Shown: positions 46,103 through 54,543 of the stretch, piece by piece
Numbering within the stretch: the first letter of the stretch is position 1
Layout: each line of letters starts with the position of its first letter
Origin: an uncultured Chloroflexota bacterium
GTDB lineage: Bacteria; Chloroflexota; Anaerolineae; Caldilineales; Caldilineaceae
Assembly (NCBI GenBank): GCA_903858085.1
Contig: CAIOHJ010000103.1
Coordinates: forward strand, 1 to 64,000
DNA: 64,000 nucleotides
Reading direction: 5' to 3'
Position numbers and translations under genes: made by a program
The notes under the pieces: generated by a model
What the model saw: the letters and a program-made list of their open reading frames with translations, nothing else
Databases searched by the model: none
What the model was told of the DNA's origin: nothing

Positions 46103-46614
46103 ACCGCGGGGCCTTGTATTATTTGATGGTTCCACTCTTGTTGCTCTGTGCCTTGTTGCAGTCGACGACGCTGGCTCGATTCAAGCTGGCCGGGGTCAAG
46201 CCTGAGCTGGTGCTGCTGGTGGTGGTGATAGGGGCCATGGTCTACGGCGCACGGTCAGGTGTGCTGTGGGCTTTCGTGGCAGGGATCGGCCTGGATCTCT
46301 TCAGCGGGGGCCCCTTTGGCGCCTCCAGCCTGGCTTTGATGGCGAGTGCACTGGTGGCCGGGCTGGGGCATCGCCCGTTTTCCCGCTTCAACCTGCTGGT
46401 GCCGTTGGCCGCTGCCGCCTTGGGCACCCTGGCCTTTGCTGCGGTCTATCTGGGCCTCCTGGCGGTGCTGACAACGGCCGGCTTCTCTGTGCCGCAGCTG
46501 CCGCTGGGGGGGACGCTCCAGGACATTGTGCTGCCAGTCACGCTGTACAATGTGGTGTTGATGTTGCTGGCGATCCCGCTGTTGAATCGTCTGCCTGAAA
46601 GCCAGGATGTGTAG
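46099..46614 (+). CDS. mreD: Rod-shape-determining membrane protein MreD
   Basis: The 171-residue polytopic protein has about five transmembrane helices and completes the MreBCD elongation set. Recognisable parts are YLMVPLLLLCALLQSTTLARF, LLVVVIGAMVYGARSGVLWAFVAGIGLDLFSGGPFGASSLALM with the family GLxxDLxxxxPxG pattern, and the C-terminal YNVVLMLLAIPLLNRL. MreD is poorly conserved, so the call rests on this loop, on length and on location. Its start overlaps the mreC stop as ATGA. PBP2 follows within 50 bases. Confidence 0.9.
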   Translation: MNRGALYYLMVPLLLLCALLQSTTLARFKLAGVKPELVLLVVVIGAMVYGARSGVLWAFVAGIGLDLFSGGPFGASSLALMASALVAGLGHRPFSRFNLLVPLAAAALGTLAFAAVYLGLLAVLTTAGFSVPQLPLGGTLQDIVLPVTLYNVVLMLLAIPLLNRLPESQDV

Positions 46615-46660
46615 CGCCTTCCCGCTGTTGTGAGATGTGCTGGACTTTGAGCGAGTGATC

Positions 46661-48841
46661 ATGTTTGAAGAACGCACGGGAAAAGACACGGCCGATATCA
46701 CGATGGCGATTTTTCGTCTGGGCATTGTGGTCACGTTTGTGGTCATGGTGGCCCGCATGTTTGACCTGCAGGTGCTGCAGGCGGGCCGCTACGCCGCGCT
46801 GGCCAACCAGAACCGCCTGTTGCGCATCGAATCGCCCGCCCCGCGCGGGGTGATCTACGACCGCAACGGCACGATCCTGGTGCGCAATCGCCCCTCCTTC
46901 GAGGTGGCCTTGGTGCCAGAAGATCTGCCCACCGATACACTGGAGAGCGAAGAGGTCGACGAGGAGGCTGTCGAGATCGAGAAGATTCTGCGCATTCTGC
47001 AGGCCGACCGTGACTCAGAAGTCGCCTTGCGCATGGCTGAAATTTTGTTCAACAAACTGGGCTACGACGACTTTATCCGTACAGTCGAAGCCGTCAATGT
47101 CCAGGTTTCGTATCTGGACGATCCCGCTTTTGTGACCCCAGTCACCGACGGCGGACGGATGGTGATGGCTGCGCCGCTCGAAGTGTACCTGCCTGACCTG
47201 GACAAGGTGCTGCCGCTGGAGGGGCTGGTGGCGCTCGTCAAACGCACGGTGGCGATCCAAAGCATGGGGAGCGCCTCCGACCCTGTGCCGATCCTGGACG
47301 GCGTCGACCGCATCCGTGCTTTTGAAATTTCGGAGGACAGCTTTCGGATTCCAGCGGTGCGTGTGACCCAGGTGCCAGTGCGGGAGTACCTCTACGGCGA
47401 CCTGCTCAGCCACGTCCTGGGCTTTTTGGGGCCCATCCCGGCCTTCGCCGCCGAGACCTATCGCCAGAGCGGCTACAACAACCCCAACGAACGGGTAGGG
47501 CTAAACGGTCTGGAGTACACCTACCAGACCGAGCTGCGGGGGACGCCGGGCGTGCGCTATTCGGAACGCAACATCCTGGGGATCGATGTGCGCACCATCG
47601 GGCCGGAGGTCGAGCCGGTGCCGGGCTGGAATCTGCATCTGACCATCGACTGGCGCCTGCAGTCGATCATGCGTGCGGCTTTGCAGGCGAAGATGGAGGA
47701 GGTCGGTGCTCCATGGGCCGTGACCGTTGCAATGAACCCGCAAAGCGGCGAGATTTTGGGCATGGTCAGCCTGCCCTCTTACGACAACAACATCTTTGCC
47801 GAACGGATCGGCGAAGAGTATCTGCTTCTGGAACAGGACGAACGGCGCCCTTTGATCAACTATGCGATCGGCGGCCTCTACCCGCCCGGCTCCGTCTTCA
47901 AAATGGTGACCAGCCTGGCCGGCCTCGCTGAGGGGGTGATCACCCCAGAGACCCTCGTCGTCGATGCTGGCCCGATCTATCTGCCCAACCGTTATTTCCC
48001 CAACGACCTGACCCAGGCACAAAAATTTGTGAGCTGGAACCACAAAAACGGGGTCGTGCATGGCCGGATCAACGTGGAAAGCGCGCTGGCACTTTCCAAC
48101 GATATCTTTTTTTACTATCTGGGCGGCGGCTATCTGGAAGAATTTGTCGGACTTGGCCATGTGTTGCTCAGCAAATGGACCGAACTGTTTGGGTTTGGTG
48201 AGAAGACCGGCATCGACCTGCCGGGAGAGGTCACTTCGCTGGTGCCGACAGACCAGTGGAAACGTCAGCTTTTTGCAGAACCCTGGACGACCGGCGACAG
48301 CTACAACATGGCAATCGGCCAGGGGTATGTGCTGGCAACCCCGCTGCAAGTGCTGGTAGAGACCGCAGCGCTGGCCAATGGGGGCACCTTGTATGTCCCC
48401 AAGGTCGTCCACCATATGACCGATGCCAACGGAGGGGTCCAACGCGACTTCCAGCCAGAGGTCAAACGCCAGCTGCCGGTCGACCCGGAGGATATCGAAG
48501 TGGTCCGCCGGGGCATGTGGGATGTGGTCAACGCCAGCTATGGGACTGGGCAGGTCGCCCGGGTTGCTGGGGTGGAGGTGGCTGGGAAAACGGGGACCGC
48601 CGAGTTTTGTGAGTATCTTCCCGAAAAGAGCGACTGCCGCCGCGACGAAAAGGAGTTTCTGCCTTTTCATTCCTGGTTCAGCGCCTTTGCGCCTTACGAC
48701 AACCCAGAGATTGCCGTGGTCACTTTTGTCTACGACGGCGGTGAAGGCTCTGCTGTCGCTGCCCCGATCACCCAAAAAATCCTGGAAGGCTACTTCACCG
48801 AGATCGCACCTCGCCCACAGCCTGTGGCAACGGAACCGTGA
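46661..48841 (+). CDS. mrdA: Penicillin-binding protein 2, elongation-specific transpeptidase
   Basis: The 726-residue class B PBP cross-links peptidoglycan in side-wall growth and acts with RodA. A transmembrane helix (about residues 14-34) precedes the PBP dimer domain, with the family sequence APRGVIYDRNGTILVRNRPSFEVALVPED as a region. The transpeptidase domain has SxxK with Ser411-Lys414 (YPPGSVFKMV), the second motif S-N-D at 479-481 and KTGTAEF at 643-649. An extra acidic stretch near residues 85-150 lengthens the N-terminal domain. The ATG at 46661 is preferred to the GTG at 46637, which has no ribosome binding site. MinC starts 10 bases later. Confidence 0.95.
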   Translation: MFEERTGKDTADITMAIFRLGIVVTFVVMVARMFDLQVLQAGRYAALANQNRLLRIESPAPRGVIYDRNGTILVRNRPSFEVALVPEDLPTDTLESEEVDEEAVEIEKILRILQADRDSEVALRMAEILFNKLGYDDFIRTVEAVNVQVSYLDDPAFVTPVTDGGRMVMAAPLEVYLPDLDKVLPLEGLVALVKRTVAIQSMGSASDPVPILDGVDRIRAFEISEDSFRIPAVRVTQVPVREYLYGDLLSHVLGFLGPIPAFAAETYRQSGYNNPNERVGLNGLEYTYQTELRGTPGVRYSERNILGIDVRTIGPEVEPVPGWNLHLTIDWRLQSIMRAALQAKMEEVGAPWAVTVAMNPQSGEILGMVSLPSYDNNIFAERIGEEYLLLEQDERRPLINYAIGGLYPPGSVFKMVTSLAGLAEGVITPETLVVDAGPIYLPNRYFPNDLTQAQKFVSWNHKNGVVHGRINVESALALSNDIFFYYLGGGYLEEFVGLGHVLLSKWTELFGFGEKTGIDLPGEVTSLVPTDQWKRQLFAEPWTTGDSYNMAIGQGYVLATPLQVLVETAALANGGTLYVPKVVHHMTDANGGVQRDFQPEVKRQLPVDPEDIEVVRRGMWDVVNASYGTGQVARVAGVEVAGKTGTAEFCEYLPEKSDCRRDEKEFLPFHSWFSAFAPYDNPEIAVVTFVYDGGEGSAVAAPITQKILEGYFTEIAPRPQPVATEP

Positions 48842-48851
48842 GGAAAAGAGC

Positions 48852-50003
48852 ATGAGCGAGACAGCCCGATCGGCCCCGCGGATCCACAGCGTTGCCCCCG
48901 CCGGCGAACCTGCCTTCCAATCTCGGATCGCAGACCTGCTCGACGATGTGACAGTCCCAGCAGACTCGTCTGCAGAGGACCCTGCGGCGCCCCTGCCCTC
49001 TGCGGGGGAGGAAACTCCTCTCGCCCTGAACGGGGCGGCTGGCCGTGGAGCGGTGCTGGAAGAGGGGGGCCCCTTGCTGCCGGGCGAGCCGTTGATGGGG
49101 GCTGGACGGCGTCTTCTGACCGCTGCGGAGATGACATCTTTTCTGCCCTACAAGCCGGTTGACCCTCCGAGCGAGCCAGAAGCGGAGACCCCGAAGGCAC
49201 CGCTGCCCCCCGCTGCCAAGCTGCCTGGCGCTGAACAACTGATCAACCTGCGTGGGCGCAGCGATGGGGTGGTGATCGAAGTGGGACGCCAGCCGTGGCC
49301 TGAAATTTTGTCCGGGTTGACCGAACGGCTGAACCAGTCGGCCAGTTTTTTTTATCACAGCAGCGTGGCGCTCGACACCGGAACACGGCCGGTCACCGAG
49401 GAGGAACTCTCGCAGGTGGCCAAAGTGCTCTCTGAACATGCGATGACCCTGGGGCTGGTGCGCACCGCCTCGGAGCGCACCTTTCAGGCGGCGTTGGCGA
49501 TCGGGATGGCAGCCACATTGGAAGCCCCCGACGGCAGCACGATGGCAGAAGCCAGCCGTGCGAGCAGCAACCTGGTTCCAAAACCTGGCGAAGAGGCTGG
49601 CTATTTTGTCTTCCGCGGCTATCTGCGCTCCGGCCACCGGCTGCAACGTACCGAACACATCCTGGTGCTGGGCGACATCAACCCGGGCGCTGAGGTGATC
49701 AGCGACGGGGATGTCATGGTCTGGGGGCGGCTGCGCGGGGTCGTTCATGCGGGCGCACAAGGCAACCGGCGGGCGCTGGTGGCCGCGCTCGACCTGGAAC
49801 CGACCCAACTTCGCATTGCCGATCTCTTCGTTCAAGGGGCGGACCCCAAACCAGGGCAGCCAGGACGTTTTTTTTGGCGCCGCTCTCAACATAAACGCCC
49901 CGAAATTGCCCGGTGGATCCAGGGACAGATTGTTGTCGAGGAGTGGGATGTCTCACGCCCAGGAGGATTGACCTCGTTGCACCGCCAAGCAGGACGAAGC
50001 TGA
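48852..50003 (+). CDS. minC: Septum-site protein MinC with a long N-terminal extension
   Basis: The 383-residue protein blocks FtsZ ring formation when carried to the membrane by MinD. The C-terminal beta-helix domain is clear from about residue 245: VFRGYLRSGHRLQRTEHILVLGDINPGAEVISDGDVMVWGRLRGVVHAGAQGN, then RALVAALDLEPTQLRIADLF. The MinC N-domain is probably at 125-225 (LINLRGRSDGVVIEVG, ILSGLTERLNQSASFF). The first 120 residues are Pro/Ala/Glu-rich and without a typical fold. Compared with about 230 residues in E. coli, it is much longer. The ATG has GAGGAAAAG upstream, and the gene runs straight into minD. Confidence 0.88.
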   Translation: MSETARSAPRIHSVAPAGEPAFQSRIADLLDDVTVPADSSAEDPAAPLPSAGEETPLALNGAAGRGAVLEEGGPLLPGEPLMGAGRRLLTAAEMTSFLPYKPVDPPSEPEAETPKAPLPPAAKLPGAEQLINLRGRSDGVVIEVGRQPWPEILSGLTERLNQSASFFYHSSVALDTGTRPVTEEELSQVAKVLSEHAMTLGLVRTASERTFQAALAIGMAATLEAPDGSTMAEASRASSNLVPKPGEEAGYFVFRGYLRSGHRLQRTEHILVLGDINPGAEVISDGDVMVWGRLRGVVHAGAQGNRRALVAALDLEPTQLRIADLFVQGADPKPGQPGRFFWRRSQHKRPEIARWIQGQIVVEEWDVSRPGGLTSLHRQAGRS

Positions 50004-50004
50004 C

Positions 50005-50796
50005 ATGACAGGGACCGTGATCACCGTGACTTCTGGCAAAGGGGGGGTCGGCAAGACGACGACCACCGCCAATCTCTGTGCGACGTTGACCCGCCTGGGC
50101 CAGCGCGTGATCGCAGTCGACGCCGACATCGGGCTGCGCAACCTTGATCTGGTGATGGGACTGGAAAACCGCATCCTGTACGACTCGATCGACGTAGCCG
50201 AGGGACGCTGCACGCTGCAGCAGGCGCTGGTGCGCGACCCACGCGCCGAGTTTCTCTACCTGCTGCCGGCGGCACAGACGCGCGACAAACACGAGATCAG
50301 CGCAGACCAGCTCTGCACGATCTGCAAACAGCTGGTCAACCTGGCCGACTATGTGTTGATCGACTCTCCAGCAGGCATCGAACATGGTTTTGCCGCCGCG
50401 ATCGCCCCTTCCGACCGCGTTTTGATTGTCACAACGTCGGATGTCAGCGCGCTGCGCGACGCCGACAAGGTGATCTATCTGCTCGAACGTGACTGGCAGC
50501 GCCAACCTGGGCTGGTGATCAACCGCTTCAACCCACGCCTGGTCAACAGCGGCGAAATGCGGGGGATCGACGATGTGCTCGATATTCTGGCGATCGACTT
50601 GATGGGGGTGGTCCCCGAGGATGAACGGCTGATGCTGTCGACCGACCGTGGCACACCTGCCGCCTTCGACCAACGCATGTATGTGCGCCGTGCCTACGAA
50701 AACATTGCGCTGCGTGTGATGGGACACAATGTCCCGTTGACCGACTACCATCGTCCAGGTCTGTGGGGCTGGCTGGCCAGGTGGTTCAGAAAATAG
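50005..50796 (+). CDS. minD: Septum-site ATPase MinD
   Basis: The 263-residue ParA/MinD-family ATPase positions MinC at the membrane. The deviant Walker A SGKGGVGKTTTTAN is at residues 10-23, followed by VIAVDADIGLRNLDLVMGLENR, a classic MinD segment. Walker B is YVLIDSPAGIEHGF, with DRVLIVTTSDVSALRDADKVI after it. The C-terminus WGWLARWFRK is an amphipathic membrane-targeting helix as in other MinD proteins. It starts one base after minC and stops directly before rodA. No minE, minJ or divIVA gene is next to it. Confidence 0.95.
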   Translation: MTGTVITVTSGKGGVGKTTTTANLCATLTRLGQRVIAVDADIGLRNLDLVMGLENRILYDSIDVAEGRCTLQQALVRDPRAEFLYLLPAAQTRDKHEISADQLCTICKQLVNLADYVLIDSPAGIEHGFAAAIAPSDRVLIVTTSDVSALRDADKVIYLLERDWQRQPGLVINRFNPRLVNSGEMRGIDDVLDILAIDLMGVVPEDERLMLSTDRGTPAAFDQRMYVRRAYENIALRVMGHNVPLTDYHRPGLWGWLARWFRK

Positions 50797-51978
50797 ATGT
50801 TGACACGGATCTACTGGCGCCATTTCGACTGGCTGTTGTTGGGGGTTGTCCTGCTGCTCTGCGGGGTGGGGGTTGCTGTCATTTACAGCGCCACCCGCAA
50901 TTCGCCCGACCTGGTCGACTACTGGCAGCGCCAGATCAACTTTATTGGGATCGGCCTGGTTGCGCTCTTCGCTGTGGCCCTGTTTGATTACCGACAGCTT
51001 TCGCTGCTGGCTGTCCCTGCCTTTCTGGCCTTTATCCTCTCGCTGATCCTGGTCTATCTCTTCGGCGACGCCCAGGGAGGCTCGCGCAGCTGGATCTCGG
51101 TGGGAGGCACGCTGGTACAGCCGACCGAGGCAGGAAAATTTCTCCTCATCATCTTTCTGGCCTGGTATCTGAGTGGACGCCGCGAGAGCATACACCGACT
51201 GCCCTACCTGCTGGCCGCGTTGGTGCTGCTGCTGGCACCGCTTGTGCTGGTCTATATTCAGCCGGATTTTGGGATGACCATCACCTATGCCTTCATGGGA
51301 GGGACGCTGATCCTCTCGGCGGGCATTCGCTATCAACATCTGTTGTTGTTGCTCGGCGGGGCTCTTCTGGCAATCCCTGTGCTGGCGGCCTCGCTGCAAG
51401 GGTACATGCTGGCCCGGGTCTGTATCTTTCTGCCTACCGGCGAAGACGGCCAGATCGTCGCTCCTTTGCTGAATTTTCTGCGTGCCGTCTTCAACGCGCT
51501 GCCCAGCGAATGTCTTCAGCCAGCCGCCAACACGGCAGCCTCCTACAACGTCGACCAGGCCCTGATCGCTGTGGGGAACGGTGGGTTGACTGGGATGGGC
51601 TGGACCCAGGGAACCCAGAACCAGCTGCTCTTTCTGCGGGTGCGCCACACAGATTTTATCTTCAGTGTGATCGCAGAGGAGCTGGGCATGGTGGGAGCCG
51701 CGCTGATTCTGCTGTTTTTGTTGTTTGTGGTCTGGCGCATCCTGCGCATCGCCGCCCAGGCACCCGACCCCTTTGGCCGGTTGCTGGCTGTCGGGATTGC
51801 AGCCCTGATCTTTTTTCAAATTGTGATCAACGTCGGCATGAACCTCAAGCTGATGCCGGTGACCGGTCTGACCCTGCCTTTTATCAGCTATGGCGGCAGT
51901 TCGCTGGTCTCCATGCTCTTTGCCATTGGTCTGGCGGAGAGTGTCTCGATGCGCCAGCGCAGGATCAACGCCTATTAG
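50797..51978 (+). CDS. rodA: SEDS peptidoglycan polymerase RodA
   Basis: The 393-residue polytopic protein polymerises glycan strands from lipid II, together with PBP2. About ten helices are present, and the family marks are IYSATRNSPDLVDYWQRQI, GSRSWISVGGTLVQPTEAGKF, PDFGMTITYAFMGGTLILSAGI, NVDQALIAVGNGGLTGMGWTQGTQNQLLFLRVRHTDFIFSVIAEELG as a region, and LTLPFISYGGSSL. The extracellular loop before NVDQAL is longer than usual and holds two cysteines (ARVCIFLP and SECLQPA). The ATG follows the minD stop directly. Its 3' end overlaps the convergent gene by four bases. Confidence 0.94.
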   Translation: MLTRIYWRHFDWLLLGVVLLLCGVGVAVIYSATRNSPDLVDYWQRQINFIGIGLVALFAVALFDYRQLSLLAVPAFLAFILSLILVYLFGDAQGGSRSWISVGGTLVQPTEAGKFLLIIFLAWYLSGRRESIHRLPYLLAALVLLLAPLVLVYIQPDFGMTITYAFMGGTLILSAGIRYQHLLLLLGGALLAIPVLAASLQGYMLARVCIFLPTGEDGQIVAPLLNFLRAVFNALPSECLQPAANTAASYNVDQALIAVGNGGLTGMGWTQGTQNQLLFLRVRHTDFIFSVIAEELGMVGAALILLFLLFVVWRILRIAAQAPDPFGRLLAVGIAALIFFQIVINVGMNLKLMPVTGLTLPFISYGGSSLVSMLFAIGLAESVSMRQRRINAY

Positions 51979-52700
51979 CGCAACGGCTCTGGGCCCAATG
52001 CCTGTTCCAGATCGACTACCAGCTTTTCACACAACAACATCAGCTGCGGTTTCCAGCGGTCGTGCAACGTCAGCGGGTCGACCCAGCGCGCCGACAACGC
52101 TGGCTGGTTCATCTCCGCCAGCGTGAAGGAAGGCTCCTCCAGCAAGCGCAGACGGTTCTCGCGCGGCGCATAGCGGCCAAACTGGGCTTCAACCACACCG
52201 ATCGGAGGAATCCGGTGCGCGCTTTCGGTCGACCAGCGGAGAATTTCGGTGAGCAACAGCCGCAGCGGGTGGTAGCGGCGATGGACCTGTGGGCGCGTTG
52301 CAACCAGCTGCTGCCAGAACTCGCTGCTGGCAAAGGTCATGGACGCCAGGGTGAGCGGCAGCGCATACAGCCCGGCCAGAATCGAGGCACCTGTATCGAG
52401 CAGGGCCCGGCAGGCCCCCAGATAGCCGACCCAGAAGGAGCGGGTCAGCAGGGGGGCTTTTTCTTCGGCCTGTGGGTCCACCTTGTGCCGCTTGCGCGCA
52501 TCCTCGATCAAAAACGCATACATCTCGACATCGGCCATCCGTGCACACAGACTTTCGGCCATGACCACACAGGCGCTGGCCAGCGCCTCCTCGTAGGTTG
52601 CAAACTGCTGGTCGAACCGCTCGTCCAGCCGGACAAAACAGCTAGGGACCGGCTGGTCTGACAGCTGATAGGCGGTTCTCTCATAAAAACGCGTGCGCAT
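51975..52700 (-). CDS. Protein of unknown function, 241 residues
   Basis: I do not recognise this protein. It is soluble, with no signal peptide; one moderately hydrophobic stretch (FWVGYLGACRALLDTGASILAGLYALPLTLASM) may be a buried helical core. It has a helical first half with YEEALASACVVMAESLCARMADVEMYAFLIEDARKR, and a charged second half. The start is supported by AGGAGAAG ten bases upstream, and codon use is like the neighbours, so it is likely real. It converges on rodA and overlaps it by four bases. No role is suggested by the location. Confidence 0.65.
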   Translation of the reverse strand: MRTRFYERTAYQLSDQPVPSCFVRLDERFDQQFATYEEALASACVVMAESLCARMADVEMYAFLIEDARKRHKVDPQAEEKAPLLTRSFWVGYLGACRALLDTGASILAGLYALPLTLASMTFASSEFWQQLVATRPQVHRRYHPLRLLLTEILRWSTESAHRIPPIGVVEAQFGRYAPRENRLRLLEEPSFTLAEMNQPALSARWVDPLTLHDRWKPQLMLLCEKLVVDLEQALGPEPLR

Positions 52701-52833
52701 GCGGAGTCTTCTCCTGTGAAAGCGGTGCCTCTGCGAAAACAGGGCCCCGTGTCCGCGGGGTCCGGGTCAGCCTGCCAAAACTGGCAGCCCAAATCGGTCA
52801 AATGCCGCTCCCCAGGCAGGGGGGGCGACACAG

Positions 52834-52839
52834 TATACT
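52834..52839 (+). promoter_or_regulatory. -10 box (TATACT) upstream of radC
   Basis: TATACT lies 75 bases before the radC ATG, in a region without other genes. No good -35 box is present. It matches the hexamer found before several other genes in this window. Confidence 0.4.
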
Positions 52840-52914
52840 GAGAGCGGAGAAGCAAGCTGAAGACATCGTCGTCTCCCTCTCTCTGCAGGCAGGGGGAGAC
52901 CACTGGAGGATTCG

Positions 52915-53625
52915 ATGAGTCATCTGCCCAACACCGAGGAGACTCCCTTGATCCGCGATCTGCCGCTCGAGCTGCGCCCTCGTCAGCGTCTGGTCTATGC
53001 AGGTCCGAATGCGCTGAGCAACGCCGAGCTGCTCGCCATCATCCTGCGCATGGGGGGGCGTGGAGAGAGCGTGCTGCATCTGGCGGAGCGGTTGTTGAGC
53101 CAGTTTGGCGGTCTGCCAGGGCTGGTGCAGGCCAGCCACGACGAACTGTGTGGCGCACATGGGATCGGAGAAGCCAAGGCGACCCAGATCAAAGCGGCGC
53201 TGGAGCTGGGTCGACGGCTGCTGGCCACCGCCCCCTGCGAACGCCCCCGGGTACGCAGCCCGGGGGACGCCGCCAGTCTGCTCATGTTGGAGATGGGCCT
53301 GCTCGAACAGGAGCAGCTGCGCACGCTGCTGCTCGACACCAAAAATACCCTCCTGCGTGTCGTCCACGTCTACACCGGCAGCCTCAACACGGCGGTGGTG
53401 CGGGTCGGCGAAGTCTTTCGAGAAGCAATCCGCGCCAACTGTGCCTCGATCATCGTGGTACACAACCATCCTAGCGGGGACCCGACCCCCAGCCCGGAGG
53501 ATGTGCGGGTCACCGAACAGCTGGTGGCCGCCGGCCGCCTGCTCGACATCGAAGTGCTGGACCATCTGGTGATCGGCCACAATCGATATGTCAGTCTGAA
53601 AGAGCGCGGGCTGGGCTTTCGGTGA
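52915..53625 (+). CDS. radC: RadC family protein (JAB1/MPN domain)
   Basis: The 236-residue protein has an N-terminal helix-hairpin-helix-like UPF0758 region (RDLPLELRPRQRLVYAGPNALSNAELLAIILRMG and AHGIGEAKATQIKAALELGRR). The C-terminal JAMM-fold domain carries the metal-binding motif HNHPSGDPTPSPEDVRVT. RadC was first linked to DNA repair, but its biochemical role is uncertain, and some members act in natural transformation. Typical surroundings such as maf or mreB are partly present: the mre cluster lies only 8 kb away. An ATG with a GGAGG-type site (ctGGAGGattcg) starts it. Length is normal. Confidence 0.93.
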   Translation: MSHLPNTEETPLIRDLPLELRPRQRLVYAGPNALSNAELLAIILRMGGRGESVLHLAERLLSQFGGLPGLVQASHDELCGAHGIGEAKATQIKAALELGRRLLATAPCERPRVRSPGDAASLLMLEMGLLEQEQLRTLLLDTKNTLLRVVHVYTGSLNTAVVRVGEVFREAIRANCASIIVVHNHPSGDPTPSPEDVRVTEQLVAAGRLLDIEVLDHLVIGHNRYVSLKERGLGFR

Positions 53626-53663
53626 GCGCTCAGGAAGCTGGTCTGCCCGGCTCGCCTCCTGTC

Positions 53664-54476
53664 CTAGCTGTCGGCTGTCGGGTCGAATTGGGCCTTGGAG
53701 CCCAGATATTCACAGAGGGCACGGACAGTGCCATTGGTCAGCCGCGCCTCTTTGGCGCGTGCCCGCACGTAGTCTTTGAGCTGGTCTGCGCGCAACACTG
53801 GGAGCGTCGGGCCATTCAGATCGAGCTGGATTTCCTGGTTGAGAAAGACGACGGCGCCCTCCACCGGCACCGCAGCCAACGGATTGGCCTCCCCCTCATT
53901 GGCTGGAGCCTCTGCCAGCAGCTGGCGAATCTTCTTCTGCTGCTCGGCGAGCTCCTGGGCTGGGTTCCCGACCCCTTCGCGCGAAAAGAGGGTGAAAATT
54001 CTCCCCAGGCTGAAGGGCTCACGCCAGCGATCCCCGGAGACCGCCACCCGTCCTTTGTCGGAGCGAACGATCCAGATCAGGACACCGTGTGGTCCGGCCA
54101 GCAGATAGCTGGTGGGCAAGCTCATGGCGAAGTAAGCATGTTTGTCGTCGAAGCCTTTGAGGCTGCGTTCCAGCACCTCGTCGGGGCGCTCAAAGAGACG
54201 GCTGCCGGGCCAACGGCGCCGCGCAAAGCGGTTGATAAAATAGCTGCCGGTGCTGGCCAGCATGAACCCTGCAGCCAGCGCAGCAAAGCTGATCCAAGAC
54301 CAGTACAGCTGCAAAAAGCCAGGAATGCCCGGCTGGATGGGCTGGTCGGGCGGGTACCAGGTCGGGACAAAGCTGGCCAGCAGCCCGACAAAGAGGACAG
54401 CCAGCCCGGCCAGGCTGAAGCGACGCCCCAACGACTCTTTGCGTTTGATCTGGGTCAGGTTTCGGTATAGTTTCAT
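53664..54476 (-). CDS. Membrane protein with a NERD-like (nuclease-related) cytoplasmic domain
   Basis: The 270-residue protein has two transmembrane helices (residues 21-40 and about 62-84) after a charged N-terminus. A soluble domain follows with LAGPHGVLIWIVRSDKGRVAVSGDRWREPF, NPAQELAEQQKKIRQLLAEA and VEGAVVFLNQEIQLDL. This order resembles the NERD domain, in which GPHGVFVIEVK-like and Pro-containing helices precede a VVF strand. The charged residues expected for nuclease activity are weakly kept, so it may be inactive. The start has GGAGGAGGG upstream. It is the last gene of the run nnrD-plsX. The assignment to NERD is tentative. Confidence 0.65.
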   Translation of the reverse strand: MKLYRNLTQIKRKESLGRRFSLAGLAVLFVGLLASFVPTWYPPDQPIQPGIPGFLQLYWSWISFAALAAGFMLASTGSYFINRFARRRWPGSRLFERPDEVLERSLKGFDDKHAYFAMSLPTSYLLAGPHGVLIWIVRSDKGRVAVSGDRWREPFSLGRIFTLFSREGVGNPAQELAEQQKKIRQLLAEAPANEGEANPLAAVPVEGAVVFLNQEIQLDLNGPTLPVLRADQLKDYVRARAKEARLTNGTVRALCEYLGSKAQFDPTADS

Positions 54477-54543
54477 AAAAGATACCCTCCTCCTCGTTGG
54501 GCGTCCCCAGATGGGCGACGCCGTCAAAATGGATCTTCCGAGC

